A stretch of 9,012 bases of DNA from an uncultured Coriobacteriaceae bacterium (GTDB lineage: Bacteria; Actinomycetota; Coriobacteriia; Coriobacteriales; Atopobiaceae), in the NCBI GenBank assembly GCA_900544655.1, contig UQWE01000050.1, forward strand, positions 1 to 9,012. The letters are read 5' to 3'. Position numbers and translations under genes: made by a program. Below the pieces are notes generated by a model that saw nothing but the letters and a program-made list of their open reading frames with translations, made no database searches and was not told the origin of the DNA. Each line of letters opens with the position of its first letter. Position 1 is the stretch's first letter. Positions 1 through 6,251 of the stretch are shown here, in pieces.

Positions 1-78
1 GGTTGCCCTCCCCCCGCGCGCCCCCCCGCCTCTTCCATAGCCATTTCGCTTGCCGCCCGCGAACGGGCCGGACGCTGC

Positions 79-107
79 GCCCACAAGCTCGCAGCCCGCA
101 AGCTCGC
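79..107. repeat. Two-copy 14-bp direct repeat downstream of htpG
   Basis: GCCCACAAGCTCGC (79-92) is followed at a 15-bp period by GCCCGCAAGCTCGC (94-107), 13 of 14 bases identical. It lies in the GC-rich stretch of 158 bp between the htpG stop and the left window edge. A 6-bp inverted repeat (GCTGCG at 74-79 and CGCAGC at 90-95) overlaps it, but no T-tract follows on the minus strand, so I do not call it a terminator. I see no gene in 1-158 beyond a possible short open start on the minus strand at 44 that runs off the edge. Confidence 0.5.
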
Positions 108-158
108 GGCCATGGCCCGCATTTCGCACCCCGAGCCCCGCGAGCCCGGCCGGTGCAA

Positions 159-2174
159 CTACATCAGCTCGCAGACCCTCTGGGCAAACTCCACCGGATC
201 ATCGGGCAGAATACCCTCAACAAGCAGCGCCTGGTCATACAGCATGCCCGCGTACTTGGTGAGCTTGTCGGTATCACCAGCCTCCTGGGCGACCTTGAGC
301 TTGTCGAAGACCGGGTGCTTGGCGTTGAGCTCGAGCACGCGCTGGGCCTTCGGGGCGTCCGCCGCGTCCGGGCCGGCCGCAAGGACCTTCTCCATCTCGA
401 GCGTAAGTGGGCCCTCAGAGGTAATCGCCGCGGGGGCATCAGTCAGGCGCGCGGACACCGTGACCTTCGTGACCCTCTCGCCCAGAGCATCCTTCATCGC
501 CTTGAAGAGGTTCTCGTTATCCTTCGTGGCCTCCTCGGCCGCCTTCTTCTCGTCCTCCGTGGCAAAGTCGACGTCACCAGCGGCAACGTTCTTGAGCTCG
601 AGCGAACGATCCTCGACCTCGGGCTCTGCGCCATCGGCGACTGCCTTCTCTGCAGCCTCACGCGCGGCGTCATCATCGTACGTCTTAGGCAGGCCCTTGG
701 CCTCATAGGCACGCATGGACTGGAAGGTAAACTCGTCCACATCAGCGGTGCAAAGCAGGACGTCAAAGCCGTGATCGAGAGCGGCCTTCACGACAGGCAT
801 CTTCGCAAGGCGCTCACGAGAGTCGCCGGCAGCATAGTAGACGGCCTTCTGACCAGCAGGCATGGCCTTCGCATATTCGGCGAGAGTAACCATCTTCTGC
901 TCGCGAGCGCTCCAGAAGAGCAGGAGGTCTGCGAGCTCGGAGGCCTTCATGCCATAGCTCGAATAGATGCCGTACTTGAGGCCGCGGCCGAAGTTCTCGA
1001 AGAACTTCTCGTAGGCCTCGCGATCCTGGTCGCGCATGGTCTCGAGCTCGCTCGTGACCTTCTTCTCGATGCGCTTGGCGATAGCCTTGAGCTGGCGATT
1101 CTGCTGCAACGTCTCACGCGAGATGTTCAGTGTGACATCAGGCGAATCCACGATGCCGCGCACGAAGTTGAAATAGTCAGGCAGGAGGTCAGCGCACTTC
1201 TCCATGATCAGGACGTTGGAGCTATAGAGCGCGAGGCCCTTCTCGTAATCCTTGCTGTAGAGGTCGAACGGAGCCTTGCCCGGGATGAACAACAGCGCAT
1301 CGTACTCGAGTGCTCCCTCAGCATGGAAGGTGATGGTGCGCGCCGGATCCTCCCAGTCGTGGAAGGTGGACTTGTAGAACTCGTCGTAGTCCTTCTGCTC
1401 GACGTCACGCTTCTTCCAGATCGGCGTCATTGAGTTGATGGTCTCGAGCTCCGCGTAGTCCTCGTACTCAGGGGTATAGTCCTCCGGAGCGTCCTCGGGC
1501 TTGGGCTTCTGGCGGCTCTTGGTGACCATCATCTGGATGGGATGGCGCACGTAGTTGCTGTACTGGCGGATAAGCTCCTTGAGGGTCCACTCTTCGAGGA
1601 AGCGACTGTAACGCTCGCCTTCCGCTCCATCCGTGCCTTCGACGTCGTCCTCCTTTAGGATAAGGATGACGTCAGTACCACAGTGATCGCGCTCGGCATC
1701 TGCAATGGTGTAGCCCTCGAGGCCGTCGCTCACCCACTCATGCGCGACATCCTCGCCAGCAGCGCGGGTCACCACGCGAACCTCCTTGGCGACCATGAAG
1801 GCAGAATAGAAGCCGACACCAAACTGGCCGATGATATCGACGTCGTCACCCTGGTGCTCGGCATTCTCCGCCTTGAACTCCTCAGAACCCGAGTGCGCAA
1901 TCGTGCCGAGGTTCTTCTCGAGCTCCTCCTCCGTCATGCCGAGGCCATTGTCCGAGATGGTGAGGGTATGTGCGTCCTTGTCAGGCGTCACGCGGATGGC
2001 AAGGCTATCCTCGTCAAGGTTGATCGTGGAATCCGTGAGGCTGCGAAGATAGAGCTTATCCTCGGCGTCAGACGCATTGGAAATGAGCTCTCGGAGGAAG
2101 ATCTCCTTGTTGGTGTAGATCGAGTTGATCATAAGATCGAGGAGCTTCTTGCTCTCTGTCTTGAACTTGCGCAT
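159..2174 (-). CDS. htpG: Molecular chaperone HtpG (bacterial Hsp90)
   Basis: HtpG is the cytosolic homodimeric ATP-dependent Hsp90 chaperone, which remodels client proteins with DnaK. The 671-aa product shows the full family pattern. The N-terminal GHKL ATPase has ELISNASDA (residues 29-37, with the catalytic Glu and Mg-binding Asn), DNGLGM (75-80) and the lid motif GQFGVGFYS (116-124). The middle domain has RHPIQM (210-215) and NISRE (350-354), whose Arg contacts the ATP gamma-phosphate in known Hsp90s. The C-terminal dimerisation part keeps SARLTDAPA. E. coli HtpG is about 624 aa, so this is slightly long, with an acidic insertion (DDDAAREAAEKA onward) before the C-terminal domain. I chose the ATG at 2174 because GGGAGG sits 7 nt upstream and homologues start at this point; an ATG at 2219 would add 15 residues without a good ribosome site. 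It is transcribed away from the accessory stretch and appears monocistronic here. I see no terminator after it. Confidence 0.97.
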   Translation of the reverse strand: MRKFKTESKKLLDLMINSIYTNKEIFLRELISNASDAEDKLYLRSLTDSTINLDEDSLAIRVTPDKDAHTLTISDNGLGMTEEELEKNLGTIAHSGSEEFKAENAEHQGDDVDIIGQFGVGFYSAFMVAKEVRVVTRAAGEDVAHEWVSDGLEGYTIADAERDHCGTDVILILKEDDVEGTDGAEGERYSRFLEEWTLKELIRQYSNYVRHPIQMMVTKSRQKPKPEDAPEDYTPEYEDYAELETINSMTPIWKKRDVEQKDYDEFYKSTFHDWEDPARTITFHAEGALEYDALLFIPGKAPFDLYSKDYEKGLALYSSNVLIMEKCADLLPDYFNFVRGIVDSPDVTLNISRETLQQNRQLKAIAKRIEKKVTSELETMRDQDREAYEKFFENFGRGLKYGIYSSYGMKASELADLLLFWSAREQKMVTLAEYAKAMPAGQKAVYYAAGDSRERLAKMPVVKAALDHGFDVLLCTADVDEFTFQSMRAYEAKGLPKTYDDDAAREAAEKAVADGAEPEVEDRSLELKNVAAGDVDFATEDEKKAAEEATKDNENLFKAMKDALGERVTKVTVSARLTDAPAAITSEGPLTLEMEKVLAAGPDAADAPKAQRVLELNAKHPVFDKLKVAQEAGDTDKLTKYAGMLYDQALLVEGILPDDPVEFAQRVCELM

Positions 2175-2258
2175 GTGCAGGCCTCCCGAGACGAGCGACG
2201 CGGCGAGTTGCGACCACACGGGCCATGGCTCGCAAATCTACTAATGGTTGACTTAGGT

Positions 2259-2264
2259 TTTATA
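2259..2264 (-). promoter_or_regulatory. Possible -10 element for htpG
   Basis: On the minus strand TATAAA lies about 85 nt upstream of the htpG start, in an AT-rich patch (roughly 2240-2285) that contrasts with the GC-rich genes. The hexamer 17 bp further upstream (TGATTA) is a poor -35, so this is only the best-looking -10 in the region. Confidence 0.3.
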
Positions 2265-2310
2265 TCCCAAATATGCGCAAGTAATCAGTGAAAGCGCGAT
2301 TCTGTCGCTA

Positions 2311-2319
2311 TTAGCACTC
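2311..2319. promoter_or_regulatory. CIRCE half-site (TTAGCACTC) upstream of htpG
   Basis: TTAGCACTC matches exactly the left arm of the CIRCE operator (TTAGCACTC-N9-GAGTGCTAA) bound by the heat-shock repressor HrcA. The sequence after a 9-nt spacer (GCCGACCGC) does not match the second arm. A 7-bp direct repeat TCTGTCG (2301-2307 and 2318-2324) brackets it. It lies 137 bp upstream of the htpG start and upstream of the possible -10. A decayed operator or a chance match are both possible. Confidence 0.25.
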
Positions 2320-2371
2320 TGTCGATCCGCCGACCGCACTTCCCAAACCTCCGCGGCAGTAAAAAACGCGA

Positions 2372-2562
2372 TTTGTCCGCCATTTCATACGGAATGGTAT
2401 TTAGAGGAGCCGAAATGACGTGGCAAAATCGCGTCACACCAAGTAGCCGCCATCAAGCAAAAAGAAAATGTGCAGGTAAACGACTTGCCGTACTTCGGTC
2501 TACTCAAGGGACCGCGTTTTAGCCACGTCATTTCGTCTCTTTTAGTTTCATGGCGGACGAAA
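2372..2562. repeat. Large imperfect inverted-repeat element of unknown nature
   Basis: Two arms face each other across about 80 bp. The outer match is GTCCGCCAT (2375-2383) against ATGGCGGAC (2550-2558). The inner match is a perfect 14-bp CGAAATGACGTGGC (2411-2424) against GCCACGTCATTTCG (2522-2535). It continues imperfectly inward through AAA and CGCG blocks and outward through AGAG blocks. The left arm has a 19-nt insert between outer and inner blocks where the right arm has about 14. The arrangement suggests a MITE-like or other palindromic repeat element, or a long structured RNA, but I see no clear target-site duplication and no transposase. A 13-bp motif of the interior (CAAGTAGCCGCCA, 2440-2452) recurs just outside the right arm as CAAGTAGCCACCA (2590-2602). 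Confidence 0.65.
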
Positions 2563-2621
2563 CTGGCTCCAGAAGACTCACCATATTGGCAAGTAGCCAC
2601 CACCCGAGCCCGCAAACGCCC

Positions 2622-2627
2622 TATAAT
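2622..2627 (+). promoter_or_regulatory. Possible -10 element for the accessory gene
   Basis: A perfect TATAAT on the plus strand lies 58 bp before the chosen start of the nuclease-like gene, just past the inverted-repeat element. No recognisable -35 is found at 16-19 bp spacing (the region reads CCACC). If it is used, transcription would begin near 2634, and the first in-frame start codon on the transcript is the ATG at 2686. Confidence 0.35.
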
Positions 2628-2685
2628 CACTCGACAAGCCAGAGATCCCCTTCGTGAACAAGCGACCTGCGCGCGGCATTGCTGC

Positions 2686-3762
2686 ATGCAGGCCGCCAGA
2701 TCGATTGGGATTAACGTGGACAGGATTCTTTGCTCGATCACAGCGTTTCGATACCATCAGGTTCCGCCGCAGGTCCTCGCCTTATATCCGCCGATGCCGG
2801 ACACATTTCGGGACCCGGCCCATCGCAGCATATCCCGCAGTCCCATCGTCACGGATTTGCTCAAAGCGCCAATCCACAAGCTTTCTAGCGCGCGAAAACC
2901 AAATAGGACCTCGAAGCTCTACCGCACGCACTCGCTGAGCCGAGAGCTACCGTTCGGCGGCGTTCTTGACACAAACCACAACTTCCAGGTGACATCGCCA
3001 GCGCTCACGCTGCTCGGACTTGCGACGCAGTTCGCTCCCGCGCAGCTGCTCCTGGCAACCTACGAGCTTTGCGGAACCTATTCGACTTTCATGCCTTGCG
3101 AACGCACAGAGAGCTTGCTTTCCGAGGCGCTCTCTCAACGAATTCTCTCCCCCTTCGATGGCTGGCGTCGTGTCATTGGATCTAGCGAAAAGCCGATTGA
3201 CCTTTGGGAACGAAGCCCGCTCTTGAACGTTGAAGAGCTCGAGAAAACCACTCTCCAACTCGAGGGGTTCCACGGCGTGAAGCGTCTTCGCTGGGCCGCT
3301 TCTCACATGACCGGGGTTTGCGCGTCGCCGTTCGAGGCGCAGGTATCCATTCTTCTCGGCCTTCCCAAGGCGAACGGGGGCCTCGGCCTTGCGTTCACCA
3401 ACAACCGGCGCATCGAATTGTCCGGACAAGCACAGGCTCTCTATCAGAAAACCTGCTGCTACGCGGATCTATTCTTCGAGGGTACGGAGACTCGTCGGCC
3501 CATCGCGCTCGAGTGTCAAGGAGCGTCGGTTCACAGCGGAGAGGCTGCATCCCTGAATGACGCGGCGCGAACAGCGGCGCTCCAGCTCATGGGCGTGGAG
3601 GTCATCCCCATCACGCACGAGCAGATTAGGCAGCCGGACGGCTGGAGTGCCATCAAGCGGCTTCTCGAACTCAAGCTCGATGTTGATACCGGGAAAACGA
3701 CGAGACAGAAGCGCGCCGAGACCAATCTGCGCTACGACCTGTTTGAGAGGTCCATAGCCTAG
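2686..3762 (+). CDS. Predicted PD-(D/E)XK-fold, DUF559/Vsr-like accessory protein
   Basis: This is a 358-aa protein of unknown function. Its C-terminal part has the pattern of very-short-patch-repair/DUF559-type nuclease folds: ASPFEAQ (213-219, helix with conserved Glu217), YADLFF (259-264, Asp261), IALECQG (273-279, Glu276 and Gln278), then His283 and a helix with Asp292 and Arg295, and a final strand GVEVIPIT. The active site would read D-ExQ instead of D-ExK, so catalysis is not assured. The N-terminal part contains YELCGTYS (126-133), which I associate from memory with a paralogous protein family of Coriobacteriia. No signal peptide or membrane segment is seen. The start is uncertain: the frame is open back to a GTG at 2470 inside the inverted repeat, which I judge non-coding. 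ATG 2686 lacks a good ribosome site, and GTG 2716 (GGGA 5 nt upstream) is an alternative. Codon use looks less GC3-biased than in its neighbours. It is convergent with uvrB and stands alone. Confidence 0.7.
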   Translation: MQAARSIGINVDRILCSITAFRYHQVPPQVLALYPPMPDTFRDPAHRSISRSPIVTDLLKAPIHKLSSARKPNRTSKLYRTHSLSRELPFGGVLDTNHNFQVTSPALTLLGLATQFAPAQLLLATYELCGTYSTFMPCERTESLLSEALSQRILSPFDGWRRVIGSSEKPIDLWERSPLLNVEELEKTTLQLEGFHGVKRLRWAASHMTGVCASPFEAQVSILLGLPKANGGLGLAFTNNRRIELSGQAQALYQKTCCYADLFFEGTETRRPIALECQGASVHSGEAASLNDAARTAALQLMGVEVIPITHEQIRQPDGWSAIKRLLELKLDVDTGKTTRQKRAETNLRYDLFERSIA

Positions 3763-3770
3763 GCTTGACT

Positions 3771-3887
3771 CCAGGGCGCAGGTAACCGGGGCGGCAAGTA
3801 GCCAGGGCGCAGGTGGCTGGGCGCAGGCGGCTGGACACAGGTACCCAGGGCGCAGGCAGCTGGACACAGGTAGCCAGGGCGCATGGC
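3771..3887. repeat. Degenerate 14-15-bp tandem repeats in the convergent intergenic gap
   Basis: The gap between the accessory gene and uvrB is filled by units of two types. Type A is CCAGGGCGCAGG plus 2-4 bases, at 3771, 3802, 3845 and, truncated, 3874. Type B is CTGGACACAGGTA plus one base, at 3831 and 3860. Intermediate or diverged units occupy 3787-3801 and 3817-3830. A and B alternate to give a 29-bp higher-order unit (3845-3873). The array is not periodic or conserved enough to be a CRISPR and has no spacer structure. Because the unit length is not a multiple of three overall, no protein repeat is implied. Confidence 0.85.
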
Positions 3888-3918
3888 ATCGGCGCCAAGC
3901 CGGCACCAACCTGATGCC
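3885..3918. other. Hairpin abutting the uvrB stop codon
   Basis: On the plus strand GGCATCGGCGCC (3885-3896), a 5-nt loop, GGCACC (3902-3907), a 5-nt bulge and GATGCC (3913-3918) fold into two stacked 6-bp stems; one pair is G-T wobble when read as minus-strand RNA. It ends directly at the uvrB stop (3919-3921). No T-tract follows on either strand, so it is not a canonical intrinsic terminator, but it may protect or pause the converging 3' ends. Confidence 0.5.
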
Positions 3919-6180
3919 CTATTTCTTCCTCGGTTGGTAGCGTCTGCGAGTGGCATGGACGCTCCCCTTGCGGGCGCCGGCCTTGAGGCGAGCCATGACT
4001 TCGTCCTCCGTAGTTCCCTCTACCTTGCTCCTGAGCTCGACAAGCTGATCGCGCAGATCAGCGGCGCGTTCGAAGTCCATGGCTTCGCTCGCCGCCGCCA
4101 TGTCGCTCTCGAGCGCCTCCATAATGCGTGTCAGTTCTTCGCGGGGGAGCTTCTTCGCGAGCTCAGCGGCAACAGACTTGGCCGTAGCCTCACTCTTTGC
4201 ACGCGCATCGGCGTCAACCCCGGCAAGGCTCTCGAAGGCGCCATGGCTTCCCGTGCCATGACGATCGCGCGTCTTATCGCCGACCGTCTCCTCTGCCTCG
4301 GTAATAAAGCTCGAAATGTCCGCAATAGACTTCTTGACGGTCTTGGGCACGATGCCATGCTCCTCATTGAACGCCACCTGAGCGGCACGGCGCCGGCGAG
4401 TCTCATCGATGGCAATGCGCATCGAATCCGTAATGCGGTCCGCATACATAATGACCTCGCCATGAGCGTTGCGCGCGGCGCGGCCCATCGTCTGAATGAG
4501 CGATCGACGGTTGCGGAGGAATCCCTCCTTATCCGCATCGAGAATCGCTACGAGCGAGACCTCCGGAATGTCAAGGCCCTCGCGAAGGAGGTTGATGCCC
4601 ACAAGCACGTCGATCTTGCCCATGCGCAGGTCACGAATGATGTCCACGCGATCGAGCGTCGCAGTGTCCGAATGCATGTAGTTAACCTTAAGTCCCTCGT
4701 CGAGGAGATGGTCCGTGAGGTCCTCCGCCATGCGCTTGGTGAGCGTCGTCACCAGGACGCGCTCCTTCGCAGCAACTCGCGTGCGAATCTCCTCCGTCAG
4801 GTCATCGATTTGACCACGGATGGGACGCACGTCGATCAGCGGATCAAGCAGGCCAGTCGGGCGGATGATCTGCTCGACCGTCTGCTGGCTGACCTGTTCC
4901 TCGTAGTCTCCGGGCGTGGCCGAGACATAGACGAACTGCGGCACGCGACTCTCGAACTCATCGAAGCGCAAGGGACGGTTATCGAGTGCGCTAGGCAGGC
5001 GGAAACCGTGTTCTACCAGCGTAATCTTGCGCGCGCGGTCTCCTTCGTGCATGCCGCGAATTTGGGACACCGTCACGTGGCTCTCGTCGATGATGCAAAG
5101 CATGTCCTTGGGGAAATAGTCGATGAGCGTGAAGGGCGGCTCGCCAGGAGCACGGCCGTCGAGATGTCGCGAGTAGTTCTCGATACCGTTGCAATATCCC
5201 ATATTCTCAAGCATCTCGAGGTCATACCCCGTGCGTTCGCGCAAGCGCTGGGCCTCGAGGAGCTTGTCGGCTTCCTTGAGCTGGGCCAAGCGCTCCGTAA
5301 GCTCTTGGTTGATGGTATCGAGCGCGCGGTTGATCTTGGGGCGCTCCGTGACATAGTGACTTGCCGGCCAGATGGGCACCGCGTCAAACTCACGCAGAAT
5401 CTCACCCGTGACCTCATCGATCTCAGCGATAACCTCGACTTCATCGCCAAAGAACTCGATGCGGAGGGGGTGCTCCGCATACGGCGGAAACACGTCCACG
5501 CGTTCCCCGCGCACACGGAAGCAGCCACGAGCAAGATCGATATCGTTGCGGTCATACTGAATATCTATTAGCGAATGGATGAAATCGTCGCGCTCAAGCG
5601 GCTCGGCCTTTGAGACGTTGGGGGCAAGCCCCGCATAGTCCTCCGGACTACCGATACCGTAAATGCAGCTCACCGAGGCAACGCAGATGACATCGCGACG
5701 CGAGAGCAAGCTCGCCGTGGCCTGGTGGCGGAGCTTCTCAACTTCCTCATTGATCGAGGCGTCTTTCTCGATGTAGGTATCACTCTGCGGAACGTAGGCC
5801 TCCGGCTGGTAGTAGTCATAGTAGGAGACGAAATAGACTACGGCGTTATTGGGAAATAGCTCTCGCATCTCGCTTGCAACCTGAGCCGCGAGCGTCTTGT
5901 TGGGCTCCATGATGAGCGTAGGCTTGTTTACGGCCTCAATCGTCTTGGCCATGGTGTAGGTCTTGCCGGAACCCGTAACACCGAGGAGAGTCTGGTAACG
6001 AAGACCGTCCTCGATGCCCTTCGCGAGCTTGGCTATGGCCTGGGGCTGGTCGCCCGCCGGCTCGAACGGAGAGACAACCTCGAGGGGCGCACCAGCGCCC
6101 TCGACGCCAAAACGACGGAGCTCAGCGCCAACATGGCCCGTGACCTGCGACTGATTTGAAGTTGCCTCCTGCGCTCCCAT
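3919..6180 (-). CDS. uvrB: Excinuclease ABC subunit UvrB
   Basis: UvrB is the damage-verifying helicase-like subunit of UvrABC nucleotide excision repair. UvrA loads it on DNA, and it then recruits UvrC. The 753-aa product has Walker A GVTGSGKT (67-74) and the damage-probing beta-hairpin region with SYYDYYQPEAYVP (119-131). It also has the DESH Walker B box (365-368), motif IV-VI segments including GINLLREGLDIPE (528-540) and TMGRAARN (564-571), and a C-terminal UVR domain for UvrC/UvrA contact (about 684-719). E. coli UvrB is 673 aa; the excess is about 30 extra N-terminal residues before SPFEPAGDQP and a longer linker and tail (640-680 and 720-753, the tail very basic). The start ATG is supported by GGAGG 4 nt upstream. 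uvrA is not adjacent on the downstream side, where the accessory gene converges. A LexA-like box in the upstream gap points to SOS control. Confidence 0.98.
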   Translation of the reverse strand: MGAQEATSNQSQVTGHVGAELRRFGVEGAGAPLEVVSPFEPAGDQPQAIAKLAKGIEDGLRYQTLLGVTGSGKTYTMAKTIEAVNKPTLIMEPNKTLAAQVASEMRELFPNNAVVYFVSYYDYYQPEAYVPQSDTYIEKDASINEEVEKLRHQATASLLSRRDVICVASVSCIYGIGSPEDYAGLAPNVSKAEPLERDDFIHSLIDIQYDRNDIDLARGCFRVRGERVDVFPPYAEHPLRIEFFGDEVEVIAEIDEVTGEILREFDAVPIWPASHYVTERPKINRALDTINQELTERLAQLKEADKLLEAQRLRERTGYDLEMLENMGYCNGIENYSRHLDGRAPGEPPFTLIDYFPKDMLCIIDESHVTVSQIRGMHEGDRARKITLVEHGFRLPSALDNRPLRFDEFESRVPQFVYVSATPGDYEEQVSQQTVEQIIRPTGLLDPLIDVRPIRGQIDDLTEEIRTRVAAKERVLVTTLTKRMAEDLTDHLLDEGLKVNYMHSDTATLDRVDIIRDLRMGKIDVLVGINLLREGLDIPEVSLVAILDADKEGFLRNRRSLIQTMGRAARNAHGEVIMYADRITDSMRIAIDETRRRRAAQVAFNEEHGIVPKTVKKSIADISSFITEAEETVGDKTRDRHGTGSHGAFESLAGVDADARAKSEATAKSVAAELAKKLPREELTRIMEALESDMAAASEAMDFERAADLRDQLVELRSKVEGTTEDEVMARLKAGARKGSVHATRRRYQPRKK

Positions 6181-6193
6181 GCTTCCTCCGCTA

Positions 6194-6207
6194 CGTACAG
6201 TTGTTCG
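6194..6207 (-). promoter_or_regulatory. LexA (SOS) box-like operator of uvrB
   Basis: The minus strand reads CGAACAACTGTACG, one mismatch from the palindromic consensus CGAAC-N4-GTTCG known for Bacillus and actinobacterial LexA. It begins about 9 bp downstream of the perfect TATAAT and so would cover the transcription start, a classic repressor position. It ends 13 bp before the uvrB start codon. uvrB is an SOS gene in many bacteria. Confidence 0.65.
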
Positions 6208-6215
6208 ATACTGCC

Positions 6216-6221
6216 ATTATA
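6216..6221 (-). promoter_or_regulatory. -10 element of the uvrB promoter
   Basis: A perfect TATAAT on the minus strand lies in the 71-bp coaE-uvrB gap, about 35 bp upstream of the uvrB start. The -35 position at 17-bp spacing (GTGTCG) is poor. A TG immediately precedes the hexamer but is one base too close for a standard extended -10. Its placement just ahead of the LexA-like box strengthens the call. Confidence 0.6.
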
Positions 6222-6251
6222 CACGTACGAGCCAAGCCGACACGGGCTTCG

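Noticed and set aside
2..44. Start of a further minus-strand gene running off the left edge (ATG at 44)
   Set aside because: Only 14 codons are visible, of very biased Gly/Arg/Ala composition, with a weak ribosome site; not supportable from this window.
3..1433. 476-aa plus-strand open frame opposite htpG
   Set aside because: It is antisense to a certain Hsp90 gene, has low-complexity Leu/Val/Arg/Glu composition typical of the complementary frame of high-GC genes, and no ribosome site or family motif.
2175..2219. Upstream ATG at 2219 as the htpG start
   Set aside because: The 15 extra residues would encode the ribosome site of the 2174 start, and bacterial HtpG proteins begin just before the FKTES motif.
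2248..2276. Plus-strand promoter TTGACT-N17-ATATGC
   Set aside because: The -35 is good but the -10 is poor, and no plus-strand gene starts within about 400 bp.
2470..2685. N-terminal extension of the accessory gene from the GTG at 2470
   Set aside because: The first 72 codons run through the right arm of the inverted-repeat element and past a perfect TATAAT, and the encoded residues lack any domain character.
2385..2741. 118-aa minus-strand open frame upstream of htpG
   Set aside because: It overlaps the accessory gene start and traverses the inverted repeat; no conserved motif and no good ribosome site for the long form.
3771..3887. CRISPR array
   Set aside because: Units are 14-15 bp, degenerate and contiguous, with no unique spacers of constant length and no cas genes nearby.
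3469..3909. Minus-strand frames rich in Cys/Pro/Trp repeats
   Set aside because: The protein-level repetition is a by-product of the tandem DNA repeats and the frames overlap the accessory gene in antisense.
3883..5571. 562-aa plus-strand open frame opposite uvrB
   Set aside because: It is antisense to a fully conserved uvrB and has no recognisable motifs; long antisense frames are expected at this GC content.
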